Shown piece by piece: positions 34,034 to 42,688 of a stretch of DNA of 64,000 nucleotides. Positions within the stretch are counted from its first letter, which is position 1; the number at the start of each line of letters is the position of its first letter. The DNA comes from Clostridia bacterium (lineage in GTDB: Bacteria; Bacillota; Clostridia; Christensenellales; UBA1242). The notes beneath the pieces are model-generated. The model did no database searches and was not told the DNA's origin. It saw only the letters and a program-made list of their open reading frames with translations. The stretch covers positions 1 through 64,000 of the forward strand of contig JAFVTW010000015.1 in NCBI GenBank assembly GCA_017503005.1, given 5' to 3'. The position numbers were made by a program, and so were the translations under genes.

Positions 34034-35986
34034 ATGAAAAATTATTATATTACAACAGCTATTGCTTATACCTCTGGCAAACCTCATATCGGTAATATTT
34101 ATGAAATTATTTTGAGTGATAGTATTGCTAGATTTAAGAGATTTCAAGGTTACAATGTTAGATTTCAAACAGGTACAGATGATCACGGCGAAAAGATAGA
34201 ACAAAAAGCTATTGCTAAAGGTCAATCTCCTAAACAATTTGTTGACGATATAGCAAATATCATTAAAGATTTATGGGCAAAAGCAAACATTTCTTATGAT
34301 AGATTTATTCGTACAACAGATGCTGACCACGAAGCACAAGTTCAAAAAGTTTTTGAAAAACTATATAATCAAGGAGATATCTATTTAGGTAGTTACGAAG
34401 GATTGTATTGTACACCATGTGAAAGTTTTTGGACAGAATCACAATTAGTAGATGGCAAATGTCCGGATTGTGGTAGAGAAGTGAAGAAAGCTAAAGAAGA
34501 AGCATATTTCTTTAGAATGAGCAAATATGCAGATAGACTTGTAGAATATTATAATTCTCACCCAGAATTTGTATTGCCAGTATCTAGAAAGAACGAAATG
34601 GTAAATAACTTTATAAATAAAGGTTTACAAGATTTGTGTGTATCTAGATCTACATTTAAGTGGGGTATACCTGTAAACTTTGATCCTAAACATGTAGTTT
34701 ATGTGTGGTTAGATGCTCTAACAAACTATATTACTGGTTTGGGCTACGATGTAGACGGCAATCACGACCAATTATACAAAGATTTCTGGCCTGCAGATAT
34801 TCATGTGATAGGTAAAGATATTGTAAGATTTCACATTATTTACTGGCCTATATTCCTAATGGCTCTAGGTTTGCCTTTACCAAAGCAAATTTATGGCCAT
34901 GGCTGGTTACTACAAGATGGCGAAAAAATGAGCAAATCAAAGGGTAATGTAATGTACTTTGATGATTTGGCTAGTGTATTTGGTGCCGATGCAGTAAGAT
35001 ATTATGTTTTAAGTGAAATGGGATTTGAAAATGATGGTTCTGTAGGTTGGGAGAGTTTGACAGAAAAAATCAATGCAGACCTCGCTAATGTATATGGAAA
35101 CCTAGTTTCTAGAACCATAGCTATGACAAATAAGTATTTTGGTGGCAAAGTAGCAAACAAAAATGTATGCGAAGATGTAGATAATGGACTAAAAGATGTT
35201 GTTACTGCTGCATACAATAAAGTTAGTGAAAAAATGGATAACTTAAAGATAAGTGATGCTATTCAAGAAGTAATGACTATTTTTAGAAGAGCTAATAAGT
35301 ATATAGATGAAACTTGTCCATGGATACTTGCAAAAGAAGAAAATAAAGACAGATTAGAAACAGTTTTATACAATTTGTGCGAAGCTATTGTTACTGGTAC
35401 TACATTACTAAGCTCATATTTACCTACAGTGGCAGAAAAAGTGGTTGCAATGTTTAATACTACACTTAAGAGCGAAGATGGTGTAAAAACTTTTGGTGTA
35501 GCTAACGAATATACAGTTACTCAAACCCCAGAAGTGTTATTCCCAAGATTAGATATCAAAGATGTTTTAGCTAAAGCAGAAATTATTAAACAAAAACAAA
35601 TTGAAGAATACAATAGAGAAAATGGTATTGTCGTAGAAGAACCAAAGCCAAGCAAACCTACTATTGAATTTGCAGATTTTGAAAAGGTGGAATTGAAAGT
35701 AGGCACTATTGTCAATAGTGAAAAGGTAGAGGGTAGTGACAAACTACTTAAAAACACTGTAAAATTAGGTACAGAAACCAGAACTATTGTTAGTGGAATA
35801 GCTAAGACTTATAGTCCAGAAGATGTTATAGGTAAGCAAGTTGTAGTAGTTACAAACTTAGCTCCTAGAAAACTAAAGGGCATAATGAGTGAAGGTATGA
35901 TTCTATGTGCATACAATGATAAAACAAGTGATTTGGCACTAATTAGCCCTATTACAGAATTTAAAGATGGTGAAGAAGTTAGCTAA
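34034..35986 (+). CDS. metG: Methionyl-tRNA synthetase
   Basis: This class I enzyme charges tRNA-Met. The 650-residue protein has the HIGH-type motif KPHIGN (about residues 16-21), a CxxC zinc knuckle (CTPCESFW and GKCPDCG), the KMSKS motif at 298-302, and a C-terminal tRNA-binding EMAP/Trbp111 domain (EFADFEKVELKVGTI). A GAAGGAC site precedes the ATG. No T-box or S-box riboswitch is recognisable in the short leader. It begins an operon with tatD and rsmA; the metG stop and tatD start overlap by 1 base. The same order is seen in B. subtilis (known). Confidence 0.96.
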   Translation: MKNYYITTAIAYTSGKPHIGNIYEIILSDSIARFKRFQGYNVRFQTGTDDHGEKIEQKAIAKGQSPKQFVDDIANIIKDLWAKANISYDRFIRTTDADHEAQVQKVFEKLYNQGDIYLGSYEGLYCTPCESFWTESQLVDGKCPDCGREVKKAKEEAYFFRMSKYADRLVEYYNSHPEFVLPVSRKNEMVNNFINKGLQDLCVSRSTFKWGIPVNFDPKHVVYVWLDALTNYITGLGYDVDGNHDQLYKDFWPADIHVIGKDIVRFHIIYWPIFLMALGLPLPKQIYGHGWLLQDGEKMSKSKGNVMYFDDLASVFGADAVRYYVLSEMGFENDGSVGWESLTEKINADLANVYGNLVSRTIAMTNKYFGGKVANKNVCEDVDNGLKDVVTAAYNKVSEKMDNLKISDAIQEVMTIFRRANKYIDETCPWILAKEENKDRLETVLYNLCEAIVTGTTLLSSYLPTVAEKVVAMFNTTLKSEDGVKTFGVANEYTVTQTPEVLFPRLDIKDVLAKAEIIKQKQIEEYNRENGIVVEEPKPSKPTIEFADFEKVELKVGTIVNSEKVEGSDKLLKNTVKLGTETRTIVSGIAKTYSPEDVIGKQVVVVTNLAPRKLKGIMSEGMILCAYNDKTSDLALISPITEFKDGEEVS

Positions 35987-36774
35987 TGAAAAAGATGATT
36001 GATACACATTGTCACTTAAACGATAAAATGCTAGTGGCTCGTGTAGATGAAATTGTTAATAATTTTGAAAATGATAACCTACTACAGGCAATAGTAGTAG
36101 GTTATGATTTTATTTCTAGTAAATCTGCTATAGAATTAGCTCAAAAATATGAAAATTTATATGCTGTTATAGGTATGCACCCATCAGATGCAGATAAGTG
36201 GGACGATGAATTTGCTACTTTTTTAAAAGATAATTTATCAAGCGAAAAGGTTTTGGCTTTAGGTGAAATAGGATTAGATTATCACTACGAAAACTATAGT
36301 AAAGAACAGCAAGAGTTTGTTTTTGTGGAGCAGCTTAAAATAGCAAATGAGTGTAATATGCCTATAGTTATTCATATAAGAGATGCAATGGGTGATTTGA
36401 TTGATATTCTAAGAAGAAACAAACATCTTATTAACAATGGTGGTGTGGTACACTGCTACAATGGTAGTGTAGAAAGTTACAAAATATTAAGAGAGTTTGG
36501 TTTTAAATTTTCGTTTGGTGGTGCTATTACTTTTAAGAATGCTAGAAATGCACCAGAGCTACTAAAAGTAGTGGATATTAATGATATATTGCTAGAGACA
36601 GATTGTCCGTATTTGACACCAGAACCATATAGGGGTAAGGTAATTAACGAGCCCAAATATGTAAGTTATGTGGCTAATAAGATAGCAGAATATAAGGGTG
36701 TTGATGTCGATACTGTAATTGAAGCTGCGAACAGAAACACATATGAAGTATTTAATAAATTAAGGGAAAACTGA
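35986..36774 (+). CDS. tatD: TatD-family metal-dependent deoxyribonuclease
   Basis: The 262-residue TIM-barrel protein has the TatD motifs in order: MIDTHCHLND, IGMHPSDA, LGEIGLDYHY, VIHIRDA, VVHCYNG and ILLETDCPYLTPEPYRG. The His and Asp residues that bind two metals are present. TatD enzymes are 3'-5' exonucleases and related hydrolases in DNA repair and turnover (known). It overlaps the gene before it and the gene after it by 1 base each. Confidence 0.93.
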   Translation: MKKMIDTHCHLNDKMLVARVDEIVNNFENDNLLQAIVVGYDFISSKSAIELAQKYENLYAVIGMHPSDADKWDDEFATFLKDNLSSEKVLALGEIGLDYHYENYSKEQQEFVFVEQLKIANECNMPIVIHIRDAMGDLIDILRRNKHLINNGGVVHCYNGSVESYKILREFGFKFSFGGAITFKNARNAPELLKVVDINDILLETDCPYLTPEPYRGKVINEPKYVSYVANKIAEYKGVDVDTVIEAANRNTYEVFNKLREN

Positions 36775-37583
36775 TGGCTGAAAAGTTGGATATAAAATTT
36801 AATAAAAACTTTGGTCAAAACTTTATTTTTGATACAAACCTATTAAAAGCGATTGTTAATGATGGCGGAGTAAATAAGTATACTGATGTATTAGAAATTG
36901 GTACGGGTGCTGCTACACTTACCAAAGAAATAGCTAATCAAGCTAGAAAGGTAGTTAGCTATGAAATAGATACAAACTTAATACCAACTATATCTAATAC
37001 ACTAAATGGTGTAGATAATGCTCAAGTGGTTTTTAGAGATATTATGAAAGAAGATATGGCTGCAATAGAGGCTAACTTTAGTGAAGATTATATAATGGTG
37101 GCAAACTTGCCATATTATATAACTACACCTATTATCTTTAAATTTTTAGAAAATGCTACAAAGCTAAAAACTATGGTTATAATGGTTCAAAAAGAAGTTG
37201 CTGAGAGATTGTGTGCAAAATGCAATACTGCCGAATATGGGGCAATTACGGCTGTTATTAATGCAGTAGCAAATACAAAAATTACTAGAATAGTAAAACG
37301 AAATATGTTTATACCTGCACCTAATGTAGATAGTGCAGTAGTTAGAATTGATTTTGATAAAAATAAATATAATGTAAACAATTTTGATAATCTATCTAAA
37401 CTAATCAAATGTGCTTTTCATATGCGAAGAAAGACACTTGTAAACAACTTGAAAAGTTCTTTTGGTATGAGTGGCGAAAGGGTAGATAATGCCTTTAAAC
37501 AAATGAATATAGACAAATCTATTAGGGGTGAAGTATTGTCACCAGAACAATTTGTGGAATTAAGCAATTTGTTGTTTGATTAA
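36774..37583 (+). CDS. rsmA: 16S rRNA dimethyladenosine transferase (RsmA/KsgA)
   Basis: RsmA dimethylates two adenines near the 3' end of 16S rRNA late in 30S assembly. The 269-residue protein has KNFGQNFIFDTNLL, the AdoMet-binding EIGTGAATLT, the catalytic NLPYYITTP, and the helical C-terminal domain (CAFHMRRKTLVNNL). It is the last gene of the metG operon, overlaps tatD by 1 base and is followed by a strong terminator. Confidence 0.96.
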   Translation: MAEKLDIKFNKNFGQNFIFDTNLLKAIVNDGGVNKYTDVLEIGTGAATLTKEIANQARKVVSYEIDTNLIPTISNTLNGVDNAQVVFRDIMKEDMAAIEANFSEDYIMVANLPYYITTPIIFKFLENATKLKTMVIMVQKEVAERLCAKCNTAEYGAITAVINAVANTKITRIVKRNMFIPAPNVDSAVVRIDFDKNKYNVNNFDNLSKLIKCAFHMRRKTLVNNLKSSFGMSGERVDNAFKQMNIDKSIRGEVLSPEQFVELSNLLFD

Positions 37584-37596
37584 GAGAATATAAAAA

Positions 37597-37630
37597 TAAA
37601 AAAACTCACTAATTTTAGTGAGTTTTTTGT
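37597..37630. terminator. Two-way terminator after rsmA
   Basis: AAAAACTCACT and AGTGAGTTTTT pair around AATTTT, with A and T runs. It also serves the minus-strand lipoprotein gene. Confidence 0.9.
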
Positions 37631-37637
37631 TTTTGAA

Positions 37638-39110
37638 TTATTTAATCCAAGGCTCTTTTTCTACTGCATCTTCTTCTGTTTCTGGTTTTGCAGGAGTGTG
37701 TCCTTCTGCAAATACACCTACAAATTCAGATTCTACTTCGCCAGCTTCTAGGTCTGTTCTGTTTAGATAGTAGTTAGCTTCTGTAGCTCCTTCTGGAGTG
37801 TATGCTGAGTAGAAGTAAACATTTCTACCATCGTAGTCAAATACTACATTGATATCTAATTTTAGAGTTTTGCCATTTGTTTCTACATATTGTACTGTAG
37901 GGTTTTGAGCTGTAACATCTATATAGCAGATTGTTTCGCTTTCTAAGAAGAATAGTTTAGAACCATACAATCCTAATGGATTGATTGTGCCACTAGCTGT
38001 ATATAGTGTTTTTGATGGTGTTTTGTTTGAGTTTACTACAGAGATTAATTTGATGTTGTTTGAATCATCGATAGCTACAACATCGTTGCCTACATATAGG
38101 CTGTTATTTGCATCTAATACAAATTTTGAAGTATAGGTTGCATTTAAAATTTCTGTTTCTCTAGATTGAACAAATTCTCTGTCTGCACTTAGTTCATATT
38201 TGCAGAAAATTGAATTTGTAGAACCTTTAACTGTTTTTGAGTAATATAAGCAATTACTTTTGATATTTTCGATTGTATATGTGTTGCCATTTGAAGCAAC
38301 TTTTTCTTCGGTAGTGGTTCCAACTTTAACTCTTGCTAAGATGTTTCCACCTAGTGTACCCAAGCCATCGTCTTCTGTAATGTCGCGAGTATAGTATACA
38401 TAGTTGTTATAGCCATCTACTAATGTGTTGTTGTTGTAGTATACATCTGTAGCTAGTTGTTTGTCTGTTTTGATAAGTCCAGCACTTGTAGCAGAACTTG
38501 TCATAACTACAGCTTTTGGTTTTCTGTCGTATGCTTTGATTGATACAACTTTGCTACCATCTAGAATTACGATATAAGCTTCGCCATCAACTTCGTACAT
38601 TGTCCAGTTTGTAGATGTAAGAGTTTGGTCTGTAATATATAGAACTTTACTGTCTGTACCATCGATATCTACTCTGCAGATGTTGCTTCTAGTATTTAGT
38701 AGGTTACCATATTCGTCTTTTTGCATATTTGGTGTTGCATAGAAGATATAGTCATCAAAGATGTAGAAGCTAGCATTTTCTGTACCTACAATTTGAGGAA
38801 CTACACATTCAGATTTTGATAGGAAACCATCTTCGTCATGACTGATAGCATTGTTGCTTAGTTTTGTACGATAGATAGAACCTATTACTTGTTTGCCCCA
38901 TACATTGTCTTGATCTTTTACTAAACCTTCGTATGATTTAAAACCGTTTACATAATATAGATAATCACCCTTAACTACTGCCATACCACCATTTGATACG
39001 ATAGGGTCGTTTGTATTAGGGTTGTCTTTTAAACCTTTTTTGTCACAACCAGCAAGAAAAACTGAGGTTGACATAAACAAGGCTAGTACCAATAATAATA
39101 TTTTTTTCAT
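37638..39110 (-). CDS. Lipoprotein with beta-propeller-like repeats
   Basis: The 490-residue protein begins with a lipoprotein signal peptide whose lipobox is LAGC, so Cys22 should carry lipid and the protein should face outward from the cell membrane. The mature part has repeated strands such as GDYLYYVNG, DDYIFYATP, YNNYVYYTRD and GSKLFFLES, similar to the DUF5050/TolB-like propellers of Clostridia. A Glu- and Pro-rich tail ends the chain. Ligand is unknown. It has a GGAGAA Shine-Dalgarno site and its own terminator, shared with rsmA. The 39111-39317 gap downstream of the next gene is AT-rich with nothing further seen. Confidence 0.82.
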   Translation of the reverse strand: MKKILLLVLALFMSTSVFLAGCDKKGLKDNPNTNDPIVSNGGMAVVKGDYLYYVNGFKSYEGLVKDQDNVWGKQVIGSIYRTKLSNNAISHDEDGFLSKSECVVPQIVGTENASFYIFDDYIFYATPNMQKDEYGNLLNTRSNICRVDIDGTDSKVLYITDQTLTSTNWTMYEVDGEAYIVILDGSKVVSIKAYDRKPKAVVMTSSATSAGLIKTDKQLATDVYYNNNTLVDGYNNYVYYTRDITEDDGLGTLGGNILARVKVGTTTEEKVASNGNTYTIENIKSNCLYYSKTVKGSTNSIFCKYELSADREFVQSRETEILNATYTSKFVLDANNSLYVGNDVVAIDDSNNIKLISVVNSNKTPSKTLYTASGTINPLGLYGSKLFFLESETICYIDVTAQNPTVQYVETNGKTLKLDINVVFDYDGRNVYFYSAYTPEGATEANYYLNRTDLEAGEVESEFVGVFAEGHTPAKPETEEDAVEKEPWIK

Positions 39111-39317
39111 TTCTTCTCCAAGATTAATAAATTTATGCTACATAACATATTATCAAAATTAATAAATATAGTCAATTATATAATATAATTAAGCCTTTCT
39201 ATTTTAGCAGTTTATTCAAAAAAAATCATTTATTTTTTATAATAATTATTAACTAAATTTTATTTAATAAACTATTTTTATATAATATGCAACAAAAAAC
39301 AAAGCATTAGAGCTTTG

Positions 39318-40313
39318 TTAGATTGAGTCTATTTGTATACTTTCGCCTGTGATGGCATTTTGATACATAACCCAGTATCCGTTATTGTAAGGGTTATTTG
39401 TGTCAGTAGGCAGCCACTGACTATAATTGTCTAGTCCGTTAGGTGGAGTGTTGCTATATTCGCCTGGTACACCGTAGCATATATATTTTAGGGATATATC
39501 TTCGTATATTAGACCCAGTACATATACATTTCCATTGTTTTCGTAGTCGATTTTGACCCACTTGCTATTAGGAATCAAATCTTCCAGGTTGGTTTCGGCA
39601 GGGTATGACGAAAATAAATCTTCAATTTGCTCAGCGATATTGTCGTAGAAAGTTTCGCTATCGGTGATATTTAGATTTTCCATTTCCTGGTCTATTATGT
39701 TTTTGTTTGAAAGTATCTTTGATATGCTTTCATTTTTTTGATTAAAAATATTGAAATTAGCAGAATATGTATTGTCTATATCGGTAATGGGTTGTGGTTG
39801 AACGAATTCACTATTGTTCTTTGTTTCGTTGTTTTCAAATATATCTAAGTCTAATTCTTTAGATACTACTTCTTCTATTTCTTCCGTTGTGTTTTCAAAC
39901 ATTTGAGACAGGTCTATATTTGTGGCTTGGGTTGTTGTTGCTGTTTCTTTTTGCCTGTTGAGATTGTCTACTATGTCGAGGGTGGCTTGATTCTTTGAAT
40001 CACTTCCCCAGCACAAAGGTATTACTTTGTCAGGCTCGTCTACCACGAGTACACAGCTTATATTGTGATCTAGTTCTATATTGTTTAGTTTAAAATTATA
40101 AATGTTGTTATTTATGAGAGAAATGTTTTGTTTTAGTACTTGTCTACCATTTTCAGATATACCAAGCACTAAATTGTTTTCGCTTGATACATTGAAGGTC
40201 TTGAATGTGCCATATACAGAATTTGATTCTTTAGTAAGTGTTAATATTGCACTGCCATTATATGTGGGATTTGTGGTATTAGATAGCACTATTGTTTTTT
40301 TGAATGTTGCCAT
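39318..40313 (-). CDS. Unknown protein with a conserved C-terminal domain
   Basis: I cannot name this 331-residue protein. Residues 1-110 are rich in beta strand and look like a small sandwich domain (YGTFKTFNVSSENNLVLGIS). Residues 115-225 are acidic and poorly ordered. The last 100 residues are tightly composed, with KWVKIDYENNGNVYVLGLIY and YCYGVPGEY-like strands followed by the YSQWLPTD and GYWVMYQNAITGE motifs; this part looks conserved. There is no signal peptide. A GGAGGT site precedes the ATG. It is divergent from spo0A across a 469-base gap. A sporulation role is possible from the neighbourhood but is not supported by motifs. Confidence 0.7.
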   Translation of the reverse strand: MATFKKTIVLSNTTNPTYNGSAILTLTKESNSVYGTFKTFNVSSENNLVLGISENGRQVLKQNISLINNNIYNFKLNNIELDHNISCVLVVDEPDKVIPLCWGSDSKNQATLDIVDNLNRQKETATTTQATNIDLSQMFENTTEEIEEVVSKELDLDIFENNETKNNSEFVQPQPITDIDNTYSANFNIFNQKNESISKILSNKNIIDQEMENLNITDSETFYDNIAEQIEDLFSSYPAETNLEDLIPNSKWVKIDYENNGNVYVLGLIYEDISLKYICYGVPGEYSNTPPNGLDNYSQWLPTDTNNPYNNGYWVMYQNAITGESIQIDSI

Positions 40314-40782
40314 TTTACCTCCGTAAGTTAAAAATGTTGTTATATATATTTTATATTAAAATTTAATGTAAAAGTTTAATATTGAATACGATAATATGGC
40401 TTTGTTTGTAGAAAAAAGTCGATTAGATAAGTATAAAATTCTATGATAAAATCAAAAATCATTTTAAAAACTTTAATAATCAATGTTTTTTGATTTTTAA
40501 GTTTGAATTGTATGGTAAAAGTGTAAATTTTGATCCATTCGCTGATTTAAATTTATTAATTCTAAAAAATAAAAATATTTCGACATTTTAGTACTATTTT
40601 TGAGATAAAATGTATTAATGCTACATTATTTTACGGTCCAAGGAAATGCAATAATAATATGATGGTGGTATAATTTGTCTTGTACTCACTCTGGAACTTT
40701 TGGCTATTGTTTTATGTTTGTTGAGTGAGAAATGCACAAATATTATGGTGTAAATTTAATTTTAAATGGAGAATAAAAAATA
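40314..40782. other. 469-base intergenic region upstream of spo0A
   Basis: This is the largest gap in the window. It holds a Spo0A-box-like TGTCGAA on the minus strand (40579-40585), a TATAAT box (40669-40674), and an AGGAAAT motif (40641-40647) that resembles a sigma-H -35 box although a matching -10 box is not clear. CTCACTC (40685-40691) and GAGTGAG (40723-40729) can pair in the spo0A leader. No protein of convincing length is encoded. Confidence 0.5.
40579..40585 (-). promoter_or_regulatory. Spo0A box-like site upstream of spo0A
   Basis: The minus strand reads TGTCGAA, the core of the 0A box. Its place between two divergent genes, one of which is spo0A, fits autoregulation as known in Bacillus. 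A 7-base match alone is expected several times by chance in 64 kb. Confidence 0.4.
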
Positions 40783-41565
40783 ATGGGTAATTTATGTGAA
40801 GAAACTAAAATAATTTTGGTGGACAACAATGAACAAATGAGAAATAATATCAAGAGCCAACTTGATGGTGAAGACTACAAGGTGGTGGCTGATTTTTTTG
40901 ATGCAGTAACAGCTTTGGAATTTTTAAAGCAAAATGAAGTAGATGTGGTTATAACAGACATAGTTCTGCCTAATATTGATGGCTACGAATTTATGGAAGA
41001 AATAAACAAAAGTGATATGCCAAATAAACCAAAAATCCTAGTATTGTCAGCACTAAGTAATGATAATTTTGTAAATAAAGCACTTAATTATGGTGCAGAT
41101 TATTATATGGTAAAGCCATGCGATATTAATGTATTAAAACAACGAATACAAGAAATAGTTGATGGTGGTAATACCGATAAATCTATTACTAATATAAAAA
41201 GTATAAGACCTAGAAATAGACAATTAGAAGAAAAGATTACAAATATATTTATTACTGTAGGTATTCCTGCTCATATAAAAGGATATCAATTCTTAAGGGA
41301 AGCTATCAAAATGGCTATAGATAATCCTGAGATTATAAATAGCATTACAAAAAAGTTGTATCCTAGTATTGCAGAAAGATTTGAAACCACAGCTTCAAAA
41401 GTGGAAAGGGCTATAAGACATGCTATAGAAGTTGCATGGAATAGAGGCAAGATTGAGAATATTAATGCTCTATTTGGTATAAGGGTATATTCAAACAATG
41501 AAAAACCTACAAATGGTGAATTTATCGCACTAGTGGCTGATAAAATGTTGATAGAAGGAGCTTAA
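40783..41565 (+). CDS. spo0A: Sporulation master regulator Spo0A
   Basis: Spo0A is the response regulator that starts sporulation when phosphorylated. The 260-residue protein has a receiver domain with the phospho-acceptor Asp59 (VVITDIVLPNIDG), Asp14, Ser89 and Lys111 (MVKPCD). From about residue 145 the Spo0A C-terminal DNA-binding domain follows, with HIKGYQFLREAIKMA and the recognition region TASKVERAIRHAIEVAWNRG. Length is normal. A GGAGAA site precedes the ATG. A short terminator overlaps the stop codon. Spo0B and the phosphorelay kinases are not in the window; Clostridia phosphorylate Spo0A directly. Confidence 0.96.
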   Translation: MGNLCEETKIILVDNNEQMRNNIKSQLDGEDYKVVADFFDAVTALEFLKQNEVDVVITDIVLPNIDGYEFMEEINKSDMPNKPKILVLSALSNDNFVNKALNYGADYYMVKPCDINVLKQRIQEIVDGGNTDKSITNIKSIRPRNRQLEEKITNIFITVGIPAHIKGYQFLREAIKMAIDNPEIINSITKKLYPSIAERFETTASKVERAIRHAIEVAWNRGKIENINALFGIRVYSNNEKPTNGEFIALVADKMLIEGA

Positions 41566-41580
41566 TAGCTCTTTTTTGTT
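41558..41580 (+). terminator. spo0A terminator overlapping the stop codon
   Basis: GAGCT (41558-41562) and AGCTC (41567-41571) pair around TAAT, part of which is the stop codon, and a T run follows. The stem is short. Confidence 0.6.
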
Positions 41581-41630
41581 TTTGTGGGGTAAAACACTGG
41601 TAAAATAGTGAAAATAATGTATAAAAACTG

Positions 41631-41659
41631 TTTACAAGATAATAATAAGTAACTATAAT
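41631..41659 (+). promoter_or_regulatory. Promoter of the acidic zinc-ribbon gene
   Basis: TTTACA (41631-41636) and TATAAT (41654-41659) with a 17-bp spacer, about 70 bases upstream of the ATG at 41732. Confidence 0.78.
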
Positions 41660-41731
41660 ATATTAGCATTAAAGTAGTGAGCAATCATACATACTTTAAA
41701 TACTAATATTGGTTAGGAGAAAACATACAAT

Positions 41732-42262
41732 ATGGTAAAAAAACAAACTTACATAAAGTGCCCAAGATGCGAACTTAATTATATCTTGAAAAAAGATAAA
41801 TTCTGCGAAGTTTGCAAACAAGAAATGAAAGCTGGTGCTATTGATGATGATGAGTTAGATATATATGATGAGTTAGAACTATGTCCTGTTTGTCATGTAA
41901 ACTACATTAACGAAGGCGAAACAATGTGTGCATCATGTCTAGAAGAAAGCTTAGCTATCAACAAAGATGATGATGATTCAGATTGGAGAAATTATGTAGA
42001 CAAAGATAATGATGATGACGACGATCTTGACCTACTACCTACATCAGATGATGATGAGGAGATAGATGAGGAGTTGGATTCTACATTTGCAAAAGACCTA
42101 GATGCTGACTTTAAAGATGATTTTGACGAAAATGATGATTTAGAGGATTTAGGTAATGAACTAGATGATTTGGATCTAGATTTAGATGAAACCGGCATCG
42201 ATGACGACGACGAAGATGAAGAAGACTACGACGACGAAGGCGATGACGACGAAGAAGAATAA
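41732..42262 (+). CDS. Double zinc-ribbon protein with a poly-acidic tail
   Basis: The 176-residue protein begins with two CxxC-CxxC zinc modules: KCPRCELNY with FCEVCKQ, and LCPVCHVNY with MCASCLE. From about residue 95 to the end it is almost wholly Asp and Glu, ending in a run of acids. Such a tail can mimic DNA or bind basic proteins such as RNA polymerase or the ribosome; the RNA polymerase delta subunit has a comparable tail (known). No catalytic motif is seen. It has its own good promoter and terminator, and lies between spo0A and veg. Confidence 0.75.
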   Translation: MVKKQTYIKCPRCELNYILKKDKFCEVCKQEMKAGAIDDDELDIYDELELCPVCHVNYINEGETMCASCLEESLAINKDDDDSDWRNYVDKDNDDDDDLDLLPTSDDDEEIDEELDSTFAKDLDADFKDDFDENDDLEDLGNELDDLDLDLDETGIDDDDEDEEDYDDEGDDDEEE

Positions 42263-42273
42263 TATACAAAAAC

Positions 42274-42304
42274 AGAAGTGCTTAATATGGCACTTCTTTT
42301 TTTG
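42274..42304 (+). terminator. Terminator of the zinc-ribbon gene
   Basis: AGAAGTGC and GCACTTCT pair around TTAATATG and are followed by a T run. Confidence 0.88.
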
Positions 42305-42353
42305 AATAATATAGCTTAAAATTGGGGAGAATAATCAAAAAGGCAGGTGTGAT

Positions 42354-42587
42354 ATGACTAATAGTGAAAAATTACAGGCTGTTAAAGATGAAATTCAAAA
42401 CCTAAAAGGAAAGACTTTAAGGTTGATTGTAAATAAGGGGAGAAAAAAGATTGTAAAATTTGATGGTATTATAGAGAGTGTGTATCCTTCTATGTTTGTA
42501 ATTAAACCAAATAAATTTGTAGACCTAGAGCGAATGTGTTATTCGTACAATGATGTTTTGTGTGGGGATATAAGTTATAGGTACTAA
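42354..42587 (+). CDS. veg: Veg family protein
   Basis: The 77-residue protein matches Veg: the N-terminal helix LQAVKDEIQNLKGK, then LRLIVNKGRKKIVKFDGIIESVYPSMFVI and a short end with YSYNDVLCGDI. In B. subtilis, Veg is a strongly expressed protein near the origin, linked to biofilm regulation (known). There it follows ksgA and yabG; here rsmA is 5 kb away, so the neighbourhood is only loosely kept. An AGGTG site precedes the ATG. Confidence 0.92.
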   Translation: MTNSEKLQAVKDEIQNLKGKTLRLIVNKGRKKIVKFDGIIESVYPSMFVIKPNKFVDLERMCYSYNDVLCGDISYRY

Positions 42588-42605
42588 AAGTTAATAATTA
42601 TATAA

Positions 42606-42640
42606 ATGTGGCAACTAGAAAAAGTTGTCATATTTTTTTG
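42606..42640 (+). terminator. veg terminator
   Basis: ATGTGGCAACT and AGTTGTCATAT pair, with G-T pairs, around AGAAAA and are followed by a T run. Confidence 0.8.
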
Positions 42641-42688
42641 TTCTCACAAGTAAAATACTAGTGCAAATAAATTTTTGGGGGAATGATA

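Noticed and set aside
40423..40590. Open frame of about 55 codons in the gap upstream of spo0A, ending NLLILKNKNISTF
   Set aside because: It has no ATG or ribosome site, and such frames are expected by chance in AT-rich DNA. It could be a gene remnant but nothing supports this.
41992..42198. Minus-strand Ser-rich ORF opposite the acidic tail
   Set aside because: It is the complement of Asp and Glu codons and has no ribosome site.
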